From Burkholderia sp. BCC1644 (GTDB lineage Bacteria > Pseudomonadota > Gammaproteobacteria > Burkholderiales > Burkholderiaceae): 64,000 nucleotides of DNA. The stretch's first letter is position 1. Each line of letters starts with the position of its first letter. The notes under the pieces were generated by a model, which was given only the letters and a program-made list of their open reading frames with translations, did not search any database and was not told where the DNA came from. The position numbers and the translations under genes were made by a program. Location of the stretch: the NCBI RefSeq assembly GCF_902833225.1, contig NZ_CADFEI010000005.1:248001-312000 (forward strand), read 5' to 3'. Shown one piece after another: positions 55,859 to 64,000 of this stretch.

Positions 55859-57742
55859 TCAGTGATCGGGCTTCGCCCACCAGGTCGACACGACCCAGCC
55901 CTCGGCCGAATAGTACAGCGGCAGCGTCTGCGGATAGGCCAGCGTGCGCCGGTACGCGATCCGGTGCGTCGTGCTGTACCACTGCGGCACCGCGTAGTAG
56001 CCATGCATCAGCACACGGTCGAGCGCGTGCGTCGCGTCGAGCAGGTCCTCGCGCGTCTGCGCGGTGCCGAGCGCGTGCAGCAAGGCGTCGACCGCCGGCG
56101 ACTTCAACCCGATGAAGTTGTCGGAACCCGGCTCGTCGGCGAACTTGCTCGCGTAACGCGAGTACTGCTCGGCGCCCGGCACCTGCACGCCCGGCAAGCG
56201 GATCGTCGTCATGTCGTAGTCGAACGCATCGAGGCGCTTCTGCAGCAGCGCGAAATCGGCCGTGCGAAAGCGCGCGTCGATGCCGAGCTTCGCGAGATTG
56301 CGCTGGTACGCCGTCACGACACCTTCCATCGCGGCGCCCGAATCGTCGAGGATCTCGAACGTGAACGGCTCGCCCTTCGCGTTGCGCAGCGCGCCGTCGC
56401 GATAGGTCCAGCCAGCTTGCGCGAGCAATGTGCGCGCCTTCAGCAGGTTCGCGCGCAGCGAGCCCGGCGGGTTCGTGTCCGGCTGCGTGACCATCGGGCC
56501 GAACACGGCCGGATCGAGCTGCGCGCGCAGCGGCTCGAGCAGCTTCAGTTCGCCCTCGCCCGGCGTACCGGTCGCCTGCAGATCGGTGTCGGCGAAATAG
56601 CTGTCGAGGCGCGTGTACGCGCTGTAGAACAGCTGGCGGTTCAGCCATTCGAAGTCGAACGCGAGGTCGAGCGCCTGGCGCACGCGCACGTCGCGAAACA
56701 GCGGCCGGCGCAGGTTCATGAAGAAGCCCTGCATGCCGGCGCCGTTATGCTGGCGGAATTCGCGCTTGACGAGCTCGCCGCTGTCGAAACGCTTGCCGAC
56801 GTCGCGCCGGGTCCAGTTGCGCGCGATGTACTCGACGAGCACGTCGTATTCGCCGGCCTTGAACGCCTCGAGCCGCGCGACGCCGTCGCCGTACAGCTTG
56901 TAGACGATCCGCGCGAAGTTGTTGGTGCCGACCCGCACCGGCAGGTCGGCGCCCCAGTACGCGGGGTTGCGCCGGTACGTGATCGTGCGGCCGTTGTCGT
57001 AGTGCTCGATCAGGTACGGGCCGCTGCCGATAGGCTGCTCGAACGCGAGCTGGTCGAACGGGATGCGCGAGCCGTCCGCGCGCAATCCCCACTTGCGCGA
57101 GAACACGGGCACGCCGCCGGCGATCAGCGGCAGCTCGCGATTCGCGCTGCGGAACTCGAAGCGTACGGTGGCCGGATCGACCACCACGGCCTTCACGATC
57201 TCCGCGAAATACGCGCCGAACTGCGGCGCCGCCTGCTTGCTCTTCAGCGTATCGAACGAGAACTTGACGTCGTCGGCCGTGACCGGGTCGCCATTGGAAA
57301 AGCGCGCGCGCGGATTCAGGTGGAACGTGACCGAACGGCGATCGGGCGCGACGTCGATGTCGTCGGCCAGCAGCCCGTAAGCGGATGCCGGTTCGTCCGA
57401 ACTCCCCGTCGCGAGGCTCTCGAACAGATTGTCGATGCCCGGCGCCGGGTTGCCGCGCATCGTGAACGGATTGAACTTGTCGAACGACGTCAGCCGGTTC
57501 GGGTTCGCGAGCACGAGCGTGCCGCCCTTCGGCGCATCGGGGTTGACGTAGTCGAAATGCTTGAAACCCGCCGGATATTTCGGCTCGCCGTACTGCGCGA
57601 TCGCATAGACCGCGTGGGCGGCCGGCGCGGCCAGCGTCGCGTACAGCACAAACGCCGCGGCAAAGCGGCCGGCGGCCTGTACGGCACGCTGCGCGCCGAA
57701 GCAGGCCCGTGAGGCGGCGGCCCGGGGCGAACCCTTCGTCAT
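55859..57742 (-). CDS. yejA: Peptide ABC transporter substrate-binding protein YejA
   Basis: A 627-residue periplasmic binding protein of the SBP_bac_5 family. A long signal region (residues about 1-44, ending LAAPAAHA) precedes the mature start VYAIAQYGEPKYP. Conserved blocks are FNPFTMRGNPAPGIDNLFES, PVTADDVKFSFDTLKS and PIGSGPYLIEHYDNGRTI. First gene of the complete yejABEF operon. The ATG at 57742 is chosen to place the signal peptide correctly; a longer frame to 57793 lacks one. Confidence 0.94.
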   Translation of the reverse strand: MTKGSPRAAASRACFGAQRAVQAAGRFAAAFVLYATLAAPAAHAVYAIAQYGEPKYPAGFKHFDYVNPDAPKGGTLVLANPNRLTSFDKFNPFTMRGNPAPGIDNLFESLATGSSDEPASAYGLLADDIDVAPDRRSVTFHLNPRARFSNGDPVTADDVKFSFDTLKSKQAAPQFGAYFAEIVKAVVVDPATVRFEFRSANRELPLIAGGVPVFSRKWGLRADGSRIPFDQLAFEQPIGSGPYLIEHYDNGRTITYRRNPAYWGADLPVRVGTNNFARIVYKLYGDGVARLEAFKAGEYDVLVEYIARNWTRRDVGKRFDSGELVKREFRQHNGAGMQGFFMNLRRPLFRDVRVRQALDLAFDFEWLNRQLFYSAYTRLDSYFADTDLQATGTPGEGELKLLEPLRAQLDPAVFGPMVTQPDTNPPGSLRANLLKARTLLAQAGWTYRDGALRNAKGEPFTFEILDDSGAAMEGVVTAYQRNLAKLGIDARFRTADFALLQKRLDAFDYDMTTIRLPGVQVPGAEQYSRYASKFADEPGSDNFIGLKSPAVDALLHALGTAQTREDLLDATHALDRVLMHGYYAVPQWYSTTHRIAYRRTLAYPQTLPLYYSAEGWVVSTWWAKPDH

Positions 57743-57813
57743 AGAGGCCCTGTCGGTCGAATGAGGGTAGTAACGTGGGACGATTCTACCCATTCAATCC
57801 GCCGGGCTAAAAG

Positions 57814-57837
57814 AAAACCGCCACGCGGGCGGTTTCT
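57814..57837 (-). terminator. Terminator of the small secreted-protein gene
   Basis: AAACCGCC and GGCGGTTT form a stem with a short loop. On the minus strand it is followed by TTCTTTT. It lies about 50 bases past the stop of the gene at 57884 and before yejA, so it separates the two units. Confidence 0.7.
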
Positions 57838-57883
57838 TCATCAGCGAACGTTGCGCACGCATCACGCGTGCGCACCCTGTCGA

Positions 57884-58246
57884 TCAACGCCAGCCGTTGT
57901 GGCGGCCGTTGTCCCAATGGCCGTGACCGCGATCGCCGCCCCAGCCGCGACCATGGCGGCGGTACCACTCGTCACGGCCCCAGTAGCGACGGCCGTCCCA
58001 GTAGCGGTCGCCGTGCCAGCCGATGATGATGGCCGGCGCCGGTGCGTAGACGGGTGCCGGCGCGTAGACCGGCGCAGGCTGATAGACGACCGGCGGCGGA
58101 GGCGGCGCATACACGGGTGCGGGCGCGACGTAGACCGGTGCCGGAACGCCGAGATTGATCCCGACATTGACTCCCGCCATTGCTGCGCCCGACACGAGCA
58201 AGGCCGTCATACCGGTCAAGAGCGAGGCAATACGCAAGGTCTTCAT
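57884..58246 (-). CDS. Small secreted Pro/Tyr-rich protein of unknown function
   Basis: A 120-residue protein. A clear signal peptide (MKTLRIASLLTGMTALLVSG, cleavage after AMA near residue 24) is followed by a region of repeated PVYAPAP/APVYxP units (about residues 38-75), then a Trp/Arg/Tyr/His/Gly-rich tail (DRYWDGRRYWGRDEWYRRHG). AAAGAGGAATCC lies before the ATG at 58246. Similar proteins are common in Burkholderia as envelope proteins without known function. No catalytic motif is visible. Confidence 0.8.
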   Translation of the reverse strand: MKTLRIASLLTGMTALLVSGAAMAGVNVGINLGVPAPVYVAPAPVYAPPPPPVVYQPAPVYAPAPVYAPAPAIIIGWHGDRYWDGRRYWGRDEWYRRHGRGWGGDRGHGHWDNGRHNGWR

Positions 58247-58544
58247 GGATTCCTCTTTGGGGGTTGTTTGATGTGTGATTCGACTATAACGGCAAGCACC
58301 GTCTCCGCATATTTCAAGTTTGTAAGAACTGATGCGCGGCATCGCAACCGGAAGCCCGCGCTAACGTCTTGTAACAATCGACGCCTGCCCTGCCCCTCAC
58401 GACCCGTTCCTAAAACATCTTTCATCCTGCCTCGCGCCTCGCGTTAAGCGGCGCCACGCACACTGCGCGAGCCGAACCGGGCTCCCGCCACGCTTCGGCA
58501 CTTCGCTGACTGGCCGGCGCCCCGCGCCGGCGGAGACCTCGCCG

Positions 58545-61500
58545 ATGCTGAAACTCGTCCGACTCGCGCTCGCGCGCCCCTACACGTTCATCGTCCTCGC
58601 GCTGCTGATCCTGATCGCGGGGCCGCTCGCGGCGCTGCGCACGCCGACCGACATCTTTCCCGACATCCGGATTCCCGTCATCAGCGTCGTATGGAACTAC
58701 GCCGGCCTGCAGCCCGCCGACATGTCGGGGCGCGTCGTCACGTATTACGAGCGCACGCTCGGCACGACGGTCAACGACGTCGCGCACATCGAGTCGCAGT
58801 CGTTCCGCAGCTTCGGGATCGTCAAGATCTTCTTCCAGCCGAGCGTCGACATCCGCACCGCAACCGCGCAGGTCACGTCGATCTCGCAGACGGTGCTCAA
58901 GCAGATGCCGCCCGGCACGACGCCGCCGCAGATCCTCAACTACAACGCATCGACGGTACCCGTGCTGCAGCTCGCGCTGACGAGCGACACGCTGAACGAG
59001 CAGCAGCTCGGCGACTACGCGACCAATGTGATCCGGCCGCAGCTGCTGTCCGTCGCGGGCGTCGCGATTCCGTCGCCTTATGGCGGCAAGGTGCGCCAGG
59101 TGCAGATCGACCTCGACCCGCAGGCGCTGCAGGCCAAGGGGCTGTCCGCGCAGGACGTCGCGACCGCGCTCGCGCAGCAGAACCAGATCATCCCGGCCGG
59201 CACGCAGAAGATCGGCGGCTTCGAATACAACATCCGGCTCAACGACAGCCCGCTGACCATCGACCAGCTCAACGCGCTGCCGATCCGGACCGTGAACGGC
59301 GCGGTGATCTTCATGCGGGACGTCGCGCACGTGCGCGACGGCTTTCCGCCGCAGGGCAACATCGTCCGTGTCGACGGCCGCCGCGCGGTACTGATGAGCG
59401 TGCTGAAAAGCGGCTCGGCGTCGACGCTCGACATCATCGCGGGCGTCAAGGCGCAGTTGCCGCGCATCGAGGCGACGCTGCCGCCGTCGCTCCGGCTCGT
59501 CGTGATGGGCGACCAGTCGGTGTTCGTCAAGGGCGCCGTGAGCGGCGTCGCGCGCGAAGGCCTGATCGCCGCCGCGCTCACCTCCGCGATGATCCTGCTG
59601 TTCCTCGGCAGCTGGCGCTCGACGTTGATCATCGCCGCGTCGATCCCGCTCGCGGTGCTGGCGGCGATCGCCGCGCTCGCCGCCGCGGGCGAGACGCTCA
59701 ACGTGATGACGCTCGGCGGGCTCGCGCTCGCGGTCGGCATTCTGGTCGACGACGCGACCGTCACGATCGAGAACGTCAACTGGCATCTGGAACAGGGCAA
59801 GGAGGTGCGCAGCGCGATCCTCGACGGCGCGTCGCAGATCGTCGCGCCGGCCTTCGTGTCGCTGCTGTGCATCTGCATCGTGTTCGTGCCGATGCTGCTG
59901 CTCGACGGCGTCGCGCGCTTCCTGTTCGTGCCGATGGCCGAAGCCGTGATCTTCGCGATGATCGCGTCGTTCGTGCTGTCCCGCACGTTCGTGCCGATGA
60001 TGGCCCGCTACCTGCTGAAACCGCATGCCGCGCATCCGGCGGCCGTGCTCGCGCCGCACGGTGCGCCGTTCGCGCCGCCGCGCGCACGCAATCCGCTGGT
60101 CGCGTTCCAGCAGGGTTTCGAGCGCCGCTTCGCCGCGCTGCGCGCCGGCTATCGTGTCGTGCTCGGGCTCGCGCTTGCCGACCGCGTCCGCTTCGTCGTG
60201 TTGTTCCTCGCGGCGATCGCCGTGTCGTTCGTGCTGGTGCCGGGTCTCGGCCGCAATTTCTTCCCGTCGGTCGACTCGGGCGAGATCGCGATCCACGTGC
60301 GCGCGCCGATCGGCACGCGCATCGAGGAAACGGCCGCGCTGTTCGACCGCGTCGAGCGCGCGGTGCGCGGCGTCGTGCCACCGCGCTCGATCGCGAGCAT
60401 CGTCGACAACATGGGACTGCCGAACAGCGGGATCAACCTCACGTACAGCAATAGCGGCACGATCGGCCCGCAGGACGGCGACATCCTCGTGTCGCTCACC
60501 GGCGACCACGCGCCGACCGCCAGCTACGTGAAGCAGCTGCGTACCGCGCTGCCGCGTGCCTTTCCTGGCGTGACTTTCTCGTTCCTGCCCGCCGACATCG
60601 TGAGCCAGATCCTCAACTTCGGCGCGCCGGCGCCGATCGACGTGCAGGTGACAGGCCCCGACCGTGCGGCCAACCGTGCCTACGCGACCGGGCTGTTGCG
60701 GCGCATCCGCACGGTGCCGGGCGTCGCCGATGCGCGCGTGCAGCAGGCGTCGACCTATCCGCAGTTCACGGTGTCGGTCGACCGTGCGCGCGCCGCGCAG
60801 CTCGGCATCACCGAGCAGGACGTCACCAACGCGGTGGTCGCCAGCCTGTCCGGCACGAGCCAGGTGTCGCCGACCTACTGGCTCGATCCGCACAACGGCG
60901 TGTCCTATCCGATCGTCGCGCAGACGCCGCAGTACCGGATGACATCGCTGTCGGACCTGCGCGCATTGCCCGTCACGGGCCGCACGGGCGCCCCGCAACT
61001 GCTCGGCGGCCTCGCGACGATCGTGCGCGGGCAGACCGACGCGGTCGTGTCGCACTACGACATCGCGCCGCTGTACGACATCTTCGCGACGACGCAGGAT
61101 CGCGATCTCGGCGCGGTCAGCGCCGACATCGAGCGCGTGCTGCGCGCGAGCGCCTCCGACCTGCCGAAGGGATCGCGCGTGACCGTGCGCGGCCAGGTGC
61201 AGACGATGAACGGCGCATTCGGCGGGCTGCTCGCCGGCCTCGCCGGCGCGGTGCTGCTGATCTACCTGCTGATCGTCATGAACTTTCATTCGTGGCGCGA
61301 CGCGTTCGTGATCGTGAGCGGGCTGCCCGCGGCGCTCGCCGGCATCGTCTGGATGCTGTTCGTCACACGCACGCCGCTGTCGGTACCCGCGTTGACGGGC
61401 GCGATCCTGTGCATGGGCGTCGCGACCGCGAACAGCATCCTCGTCGTCACCTTCGCGCGCGAACGGCTCGCGCACACCGCCGACGCGGCCGTCGCCGCGC

Positions 61501-61763
61501 TCGAGGCCGGCTTCACCCGCTTTCGGCCCGTGATGATGACCGCGCTCGCGATGATCATCGGCATGGCGCCGATGGCGCTCGGTCTCGGCGACGGCGGCGA
61601 ACAGAACGCCCCGCTCGGCCGCGCGGTCATCGGCGGCCTGCTGTGCGCGACCGTCGCGACGCTGGTGTTCGTGCCTGTCGTGTTCAGTCTCGTCCATCGG
61701 CGCGATCGCGCGCCGCGCTCCGAATCCCTTTCCGTCACTCCGGGAGAACAGCATGTCCACTGA
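58545..61763 (+). CDS. RND-family efflux pump, inner-membrane subunit
   Basis: A 1072-residue proton-driven transporter of the HAE-RND/AcrB superfamily. The first membrane helix is followed by RTPTDIFPDIRIPVISVVWN. Helix 4 carries the proton-relay acidic pair D402-D403 in VGILVDDATVTIENV, and a second set of helices follows the second porter domain. The sequence NYAGLQPADMSGRVVTYYER and the lack of CusA-type Met residues fit an organic-substrate pump, but substrates cannot be told. It is the first gene of a three-gene operon and overlaps the adaptor gene by 11 bases. Confidence 0.93.
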   Translation: MLKLVRLALARPYTFIVLALLILIAGPLAALRTPTDIFPDIRIPVISVVWNYAGLQPADMSGRVVTYYERTLGTTVNDVAHIESQSFRSFGIVKIFFQPSVDIRTATAQVTSISQTVLKQMPPGTTPPQILNYNASTVPVLQLALTSDTLNEQQLGDYATNVIRPQLLSVAGVAIPSPYGGKVRQVQIDLDPQALQAKGLSAQDVATALAQQNQIIPAGTQKIGGFEYNIRLNDSPLTIDQLNALPIRTVNGAVIFMRDVAHVRDGFPPQGNIVRVDGRRAVLMSVLKSGSASTLDIIAGVKAQLPRIEATLPPSLRLVVMGDQSVFVKGAVSGVAREGLIAAALTSAMILLFLGSWRSTLIIAASIPLAVLAAIAALAAAGETLNVMTLGGLALAVGILVDDATVTIENVNWHLEQGKEVRSAILDGASQIVAPAFVSLLCICIVFVPMLLLDGVARFLFVPMAEAVIFAMIASFVLSRTFVPMMARYLLKPHAAHPAAVLAPHGAPFAPPRARNPLVAFQQGFERRFAALRAGYRVVLGLALADRVRFVVLFLAAIAVSFVLVPGLGRNFFPSVDSGEIAIHVRAPIGTRIEETAALFDRVERAVRGVVPPRSIASIVDNMGLPNSGINLTYSNSGTIGPQDGDILVSLTGDHAPTASYVKQLRTALPRAFPGVTFSFLPADIVSQILNFGAPAPIDVQVTGPDRAANRAYATGLLRRIRTVPGVADARVQQASTYPQFTVSVDRARAAQLGITEQDVTNAVVASLSGTSQVSPTYWLDPHNGVSYPIVAQTPQYRMTSLSDLRALPVTGRTGAPQLLGGLATIVRGQTDAVVSHYDIAPLYDIFATTQDRDLGAVSADIERVLRASASDLPKGSRVTVRGQVQTMNGAFGGLLAGLAGAVLLIYLLIVMNFHSWRDAFVIVSGLPAALAGIVWMLFVTRTPLSVPALTGAILCMGVATANSILVVTFARERLAHTADAAVAALEAGFTRFRPVMMTALAMIIGMAPMALGLGDGGEQNAPLGRAVIGGLLCATVATLVFVPVVFSLVHRRDRAPRSESLSVTPGEQHVH

Positions 61764-62928
61764 ATTCGAAGTCCGTCCCCCCGGCACGCCGCGCTACCTG
61801 AAGCCGCTCGCGATCGCAGGCGCCGTCGCTGCGCTCGCCGTCGCGGCCGCAGGCGTCTTCGCCCGCCTGCACGACGCGCACGCGGTCGCCGCGTGGACCG
61901 CGCAGCAGGCGATCCCGACCGTCGCAACGGTCGCGCCGCAGCCGGCCGCAGCCGACGCACTCGTGCTGCCGGGCCGTCTCGACGCGTATGTCGACGCACC
62001 GATCCATGCACGCGTACCGGGTTACCTGCATGCGTGGTACGCGGACATCGGCGCGCATGTGAAAGCCGGCCAGCTGCTTGCGTCGATCGACACGCCCGAT
62101 CTCGACCAGCAGTTGCAGCAGGCTCGCGCCGATCTGCAAAGCGCGAGCGCGAACGAGCGGCTCGCCGCCGTCTCGGCCGCACGCTGGGCCGAGATGCTTG
62201 CGCAGGATTCCGTCTCCCGGCAGGAGGCCGACGAGAAACGCAGCGACCTCGACGCGAAACGCGCGGCCGTCGCGGCAAGCACAGCCAACGTGCGGCGGCT
62301 CGAAGCGCTCGAATCGTTCAAGCGGCTCACCGCGCCGTTCGACGGCGTCGTGACGGCCCGCAAGACCGACGTCGGCGCGCTGATCGACGCGGGCAGCGGC
62401 AACGGCGCCGAACTCTTCACCGTGTCGGATGCGCGGCGGCTGCGGCTGTACGTCCACGTTCCGCAGGACGACGCGGCCGCGATCCGCGCGGGCATGCAGG
62501 TCGCGCTGACCGTGCCGGAGCGCCCCGGCACGACGTTCGACGCGACGCTCGCGGATTCCGCGCAGTCGATCGATCCGGCATCCGGCACGCTGCTCGCGCA
62601 GTTTTCGATCGCCAACCCGGCCGGCACACTGTTTCCCGGCGAATACGCACAGGTGCGGATCGCGATGCCCGGCGCCGCGCATGCGCTGACGATTCCTGCC
62701 AGCACGCTGATCTTCCGCCACGACGGATTGCAGGTTGCGGTGCTCGACGCGAACGGGCATGCCAGGTTGCGCAACATATCGATCGCGACCGATCTCGGCA
62801 CGCGCGTCGAGATCGCGTCGGGGCTCGCGGCCGGCGATCGCGTGATCGACAATCCGCCCGATTCGCTTGCGGACGGCGACCCCGTGCGCGTCGCCGGCGC
62901 CGCGACGACGGAGCGTGCGCATGGCTGA
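61753..62928 (+). CDS. RND efflux periplasmic adaptor (membrane fusion protein)
   Basis: A 391-residue adaptor. One N-terminal membrane helix (about residues 17-38) precedes the lipoyl half-motif (PIHARVPGYLHAWYADIGAH, then VKAGQLLASIDTPDL), a short alpha-hairpin, the second lipoyl half (RLTAPFDGVVTARKTDVGAL), a beta-barrel and a membrane-proximal domain. It bridges pump and outer-membrane channel. It overlaps both neighbours (11 and 8 bases), so the three proteins are translated together. Confidence 0.93.
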   Translation: MSTEFEVRPPGTPRYLKPLAIAGAVAALAVAAAGVFARLHDAHAVAAWTAQQAIPTVATVAPQPAAADALVLPGRLDAYVDAPIHARVPGYLHAWYADIGAHVKAGQLLASIDTPDLDQQLQQARADLQSASANERLAAVSAARWAEMLAQDSVSRQEADEKRSDLDAKRAAVAASTANVRRLEALESFKRLTAPFDGVVTARKTDVGALIDAGSGNGAELFTVSDARRLRLYVHVPQDDAAAIRAGMQVALTVPERPGTTFDATLADSAQSIDPASGTLLAQFSIANPAGTLFPGEYAQVRIAMPGAAHALTIPASTLIFRHDGLQVAVLDANGHARLRNISIATDLGTRVEIASGLAAGDRVIDNPPDSLADGDPVRVAGAATTERAHG

Positions 62929-64000
62929 CCGACTGCTTGCTGCATGGCTGGGCAGCGTCGCGCTGCTTGCCGGCTGTTCGCTGGCGCCGACCTATCGCGC
63001 GCCGGATGTCGCGGTGCCGGCCGCGTTTCGCGAAACGGGCCCGTGGGTCGATGCCGCGCCGGCCGACCGACTCCCTCGCGACGGCTGGTGGCGCGTGTAT
63101 GGCGACCCAACACTCGACCGGCTCGAACCGCTCGTCTCACGGGCGAATCCCGACCTCGCGGTCGCCGTCGCGCGGCACGACGAAGCCGCCGCGCTGTTCG
63201 ACGAAGCGCACGCGGCATTGCTGCCGACCATCGGCATCGATGCCGAACCCGACCGCGACCGGCAGTCGGCGCGCCGGCCGCTGCGCGGCAGCGGCCAGCC
63301 CGACGTCTACGAGTCGAACACGCTCGAAGGCGGCATCGGCTACGAGGTCGATCTGTGGGGCAAGATCCGCAACACGGTCGCGGCCGGCCGCGACGATGCG
63401 CAGGCGGCCGACGACGATCTCGCCTCGGTCCGGCTCAGCCTGCAAGCCGGCCTGGCCGCCACCTACTTCGATCTCGCGGGTCTCGACCGTGAAGCGGACA
63501 CGCTCGCGCAAACGATCGACACGTACCGCCGCGCGTGGCAACTGACGGTCAGCCGTCATCGCGGCGGCCTCGCGTCCGGGCTCGACGTGTCGCGTGCGCA
63601 AACGCAACTCTCGCTCGCCCAGGCGCGCGCATCCGACATCGCCGCGCGCCGCGCCCTCGACGAACATGCGATCGCCGCGCTCGTCGGCGCATCCGCATCG
63701 ACGTTCACGCTGCCACCCGTCGCGGCACTGCCGGGCGTGCCGTCGATTCCGACCGGGCTCGCGTCGACGCTGCTCGAACGCCGGCCGGACGTCGCCGCCG
63801 CCGAACGTCGCGTCGCGGCTGCGAACGCACGGATCGGCGTCGCCCGCGCGGCCTATTTCCCCGACCTGTCGCTCGGCCTCGACGCCGGCTTCCAGAGCGA
63901 TACGTTTTCGCCGTGGCTCGCCGCGCCGAACGAGATCTGGTCGATCGGGCCGCGCCTCGCGATGACGCTGTTCGACGGCGGCCTGCGTGCCGCCGGCGTA
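62921..64000 (+). CDS. RND efflux outer-membrane channel, NodT/OprM family (3' end outside window)
   Basis: Translation from the ATG at 62921 gives MADRLLAAWLGSVALLAGCS, a lipoprotein signal with lipobox LAGC, then LAPTYRAPDVAVP as in OprM/NodT proteins. GWWRVYGDPTLDRLEPLVSR, YEVDLWGKIRNTVAAGRDDA and LLERRPDVAAAERRVAAANA are family landmarks. 360 codons are present; about 110 more are expected beyond the window. The frame is open to position 64000. Confidence 0.92.
   Translation, partial: MADRLLAAWLGSVALLAGCSLAPTYRAPDVAVPAAFRETGPWVDAAPADRLPRDGWWRVYGDPTLDRLEPLVSRANPDLAVAVARHDEAAALFDEAHAALLPTIGIDAEPDRDRQSARRPLRGSGQPDVYESNTLEGGIGYEVDLWGKIRNTVAAGRDDAQAADDDLASVRLSLQAGLAATYFDLAGLDREADTLAQTIDTYRRAWQLTVSRHRGGLASGLDVSRAQTQLSLAQARASDIAARRALDEHAIAALVGASASTFTLPPVAALPGVPSIPTGLASTLLERRPDVAAAERRVAAANARIGVARAAYFPDLSLGLDAGFQSDTFSPWLAAPNEIWSIGPRLAMTLFDGGLRAAGV

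Noticed and set aside
58422..61787. A 1121-codon Arg/Asp/His-rich open frame on the minus strand
   Set aside because: Antisense to the RND pump gene, which has all family motifs.

Overview
The window is an ordinary core-chromosome segment of a GC-rich betaproteobacterium. Gene orders (rpsB-tsf-pyrH-frr-uppS-cdsA-dxr; map-glnD-rluB; dapC-dapD-arsC-like-dapE-prmB; smc-zipA-ligA-def; aceA...aceB), protein sequences and codon bias all point to Burkholderia, most likely the Burkholderia cepacia complex. The species call is inference; the genus call is firm. About 50 protein genes and five tRNA genes fill nearly all of the sequence. I see no prophage, insertion sequence, integrase, CRISPR array or defence island.

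Layout. 1-5000 (minus): translation and lipid/isoprenoid genes running rpsB > tsf > pyrH > frr > uppS > cdsA > dxr, with dxr cut by the window edge. 5378-10562 (plus): map-glnD-rluB, where rluB carries an in-frame 135-bp tandem repeat. 10644-19363 (minus): a transporter, then smc, zipA, ligA and def. 19538-25687 (plus): the succinylase branch of lysine/diaminopimelate synthesis with an ArsC/Spx-like gene inside it, then prmB and a cardiolipin synthase. 25721-37340: glutathione peroxidase, the ABC-F factor yheS, alr-radA, a lysophospholipid transporter, thiD, the tsaB-rimI-udg-DUF1853 operon and an acyl-CoA-binding protein. 37702-45228: a DEAD-box helicase with a long leader, then the glyoxylate shunt: isocitrate lyase, a UspA protein, a divergent LysR regulator / haloacid dehalogenase pair and malate synthase.

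45357-50119: a gamma-glutamylcyclotransferase, an AraC regulator, an acetyltransferase, a tRNA operon Ala-Glu-Asp-Glu-Asp with a clear sigma70 promoter, and gltX. It is notable that gltX (glutamyl-tRNA synthetase) sits directly upstream of two tRNA-Glu genes. 50120-57742: a patatin-like lipoprotein, an NlpC/P60 hydrolase with its own promoter, and a complete yejABEF peptide importer. 57884-64000: a small secreted Pro/Tyr-rich protein and a tripartite RND efflux operon in the order pump-adaptor-outer membrane channel, the last gene cut by the window edge.

I found no clearly new biological system. The items most worth a second look are the rluB repeat expansion, the haloacid dehalogenase with a full active site inside the glyoxylate locus, palindromes upstream of aceA, the duplicated Glu-Asp tRNA unit, structured leaders upstream of rpsB and rhlE, and terminator-like hairpins inside the rpsB-tsf and dap operons. 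All promoter, operator and terminator calls were made by eye.
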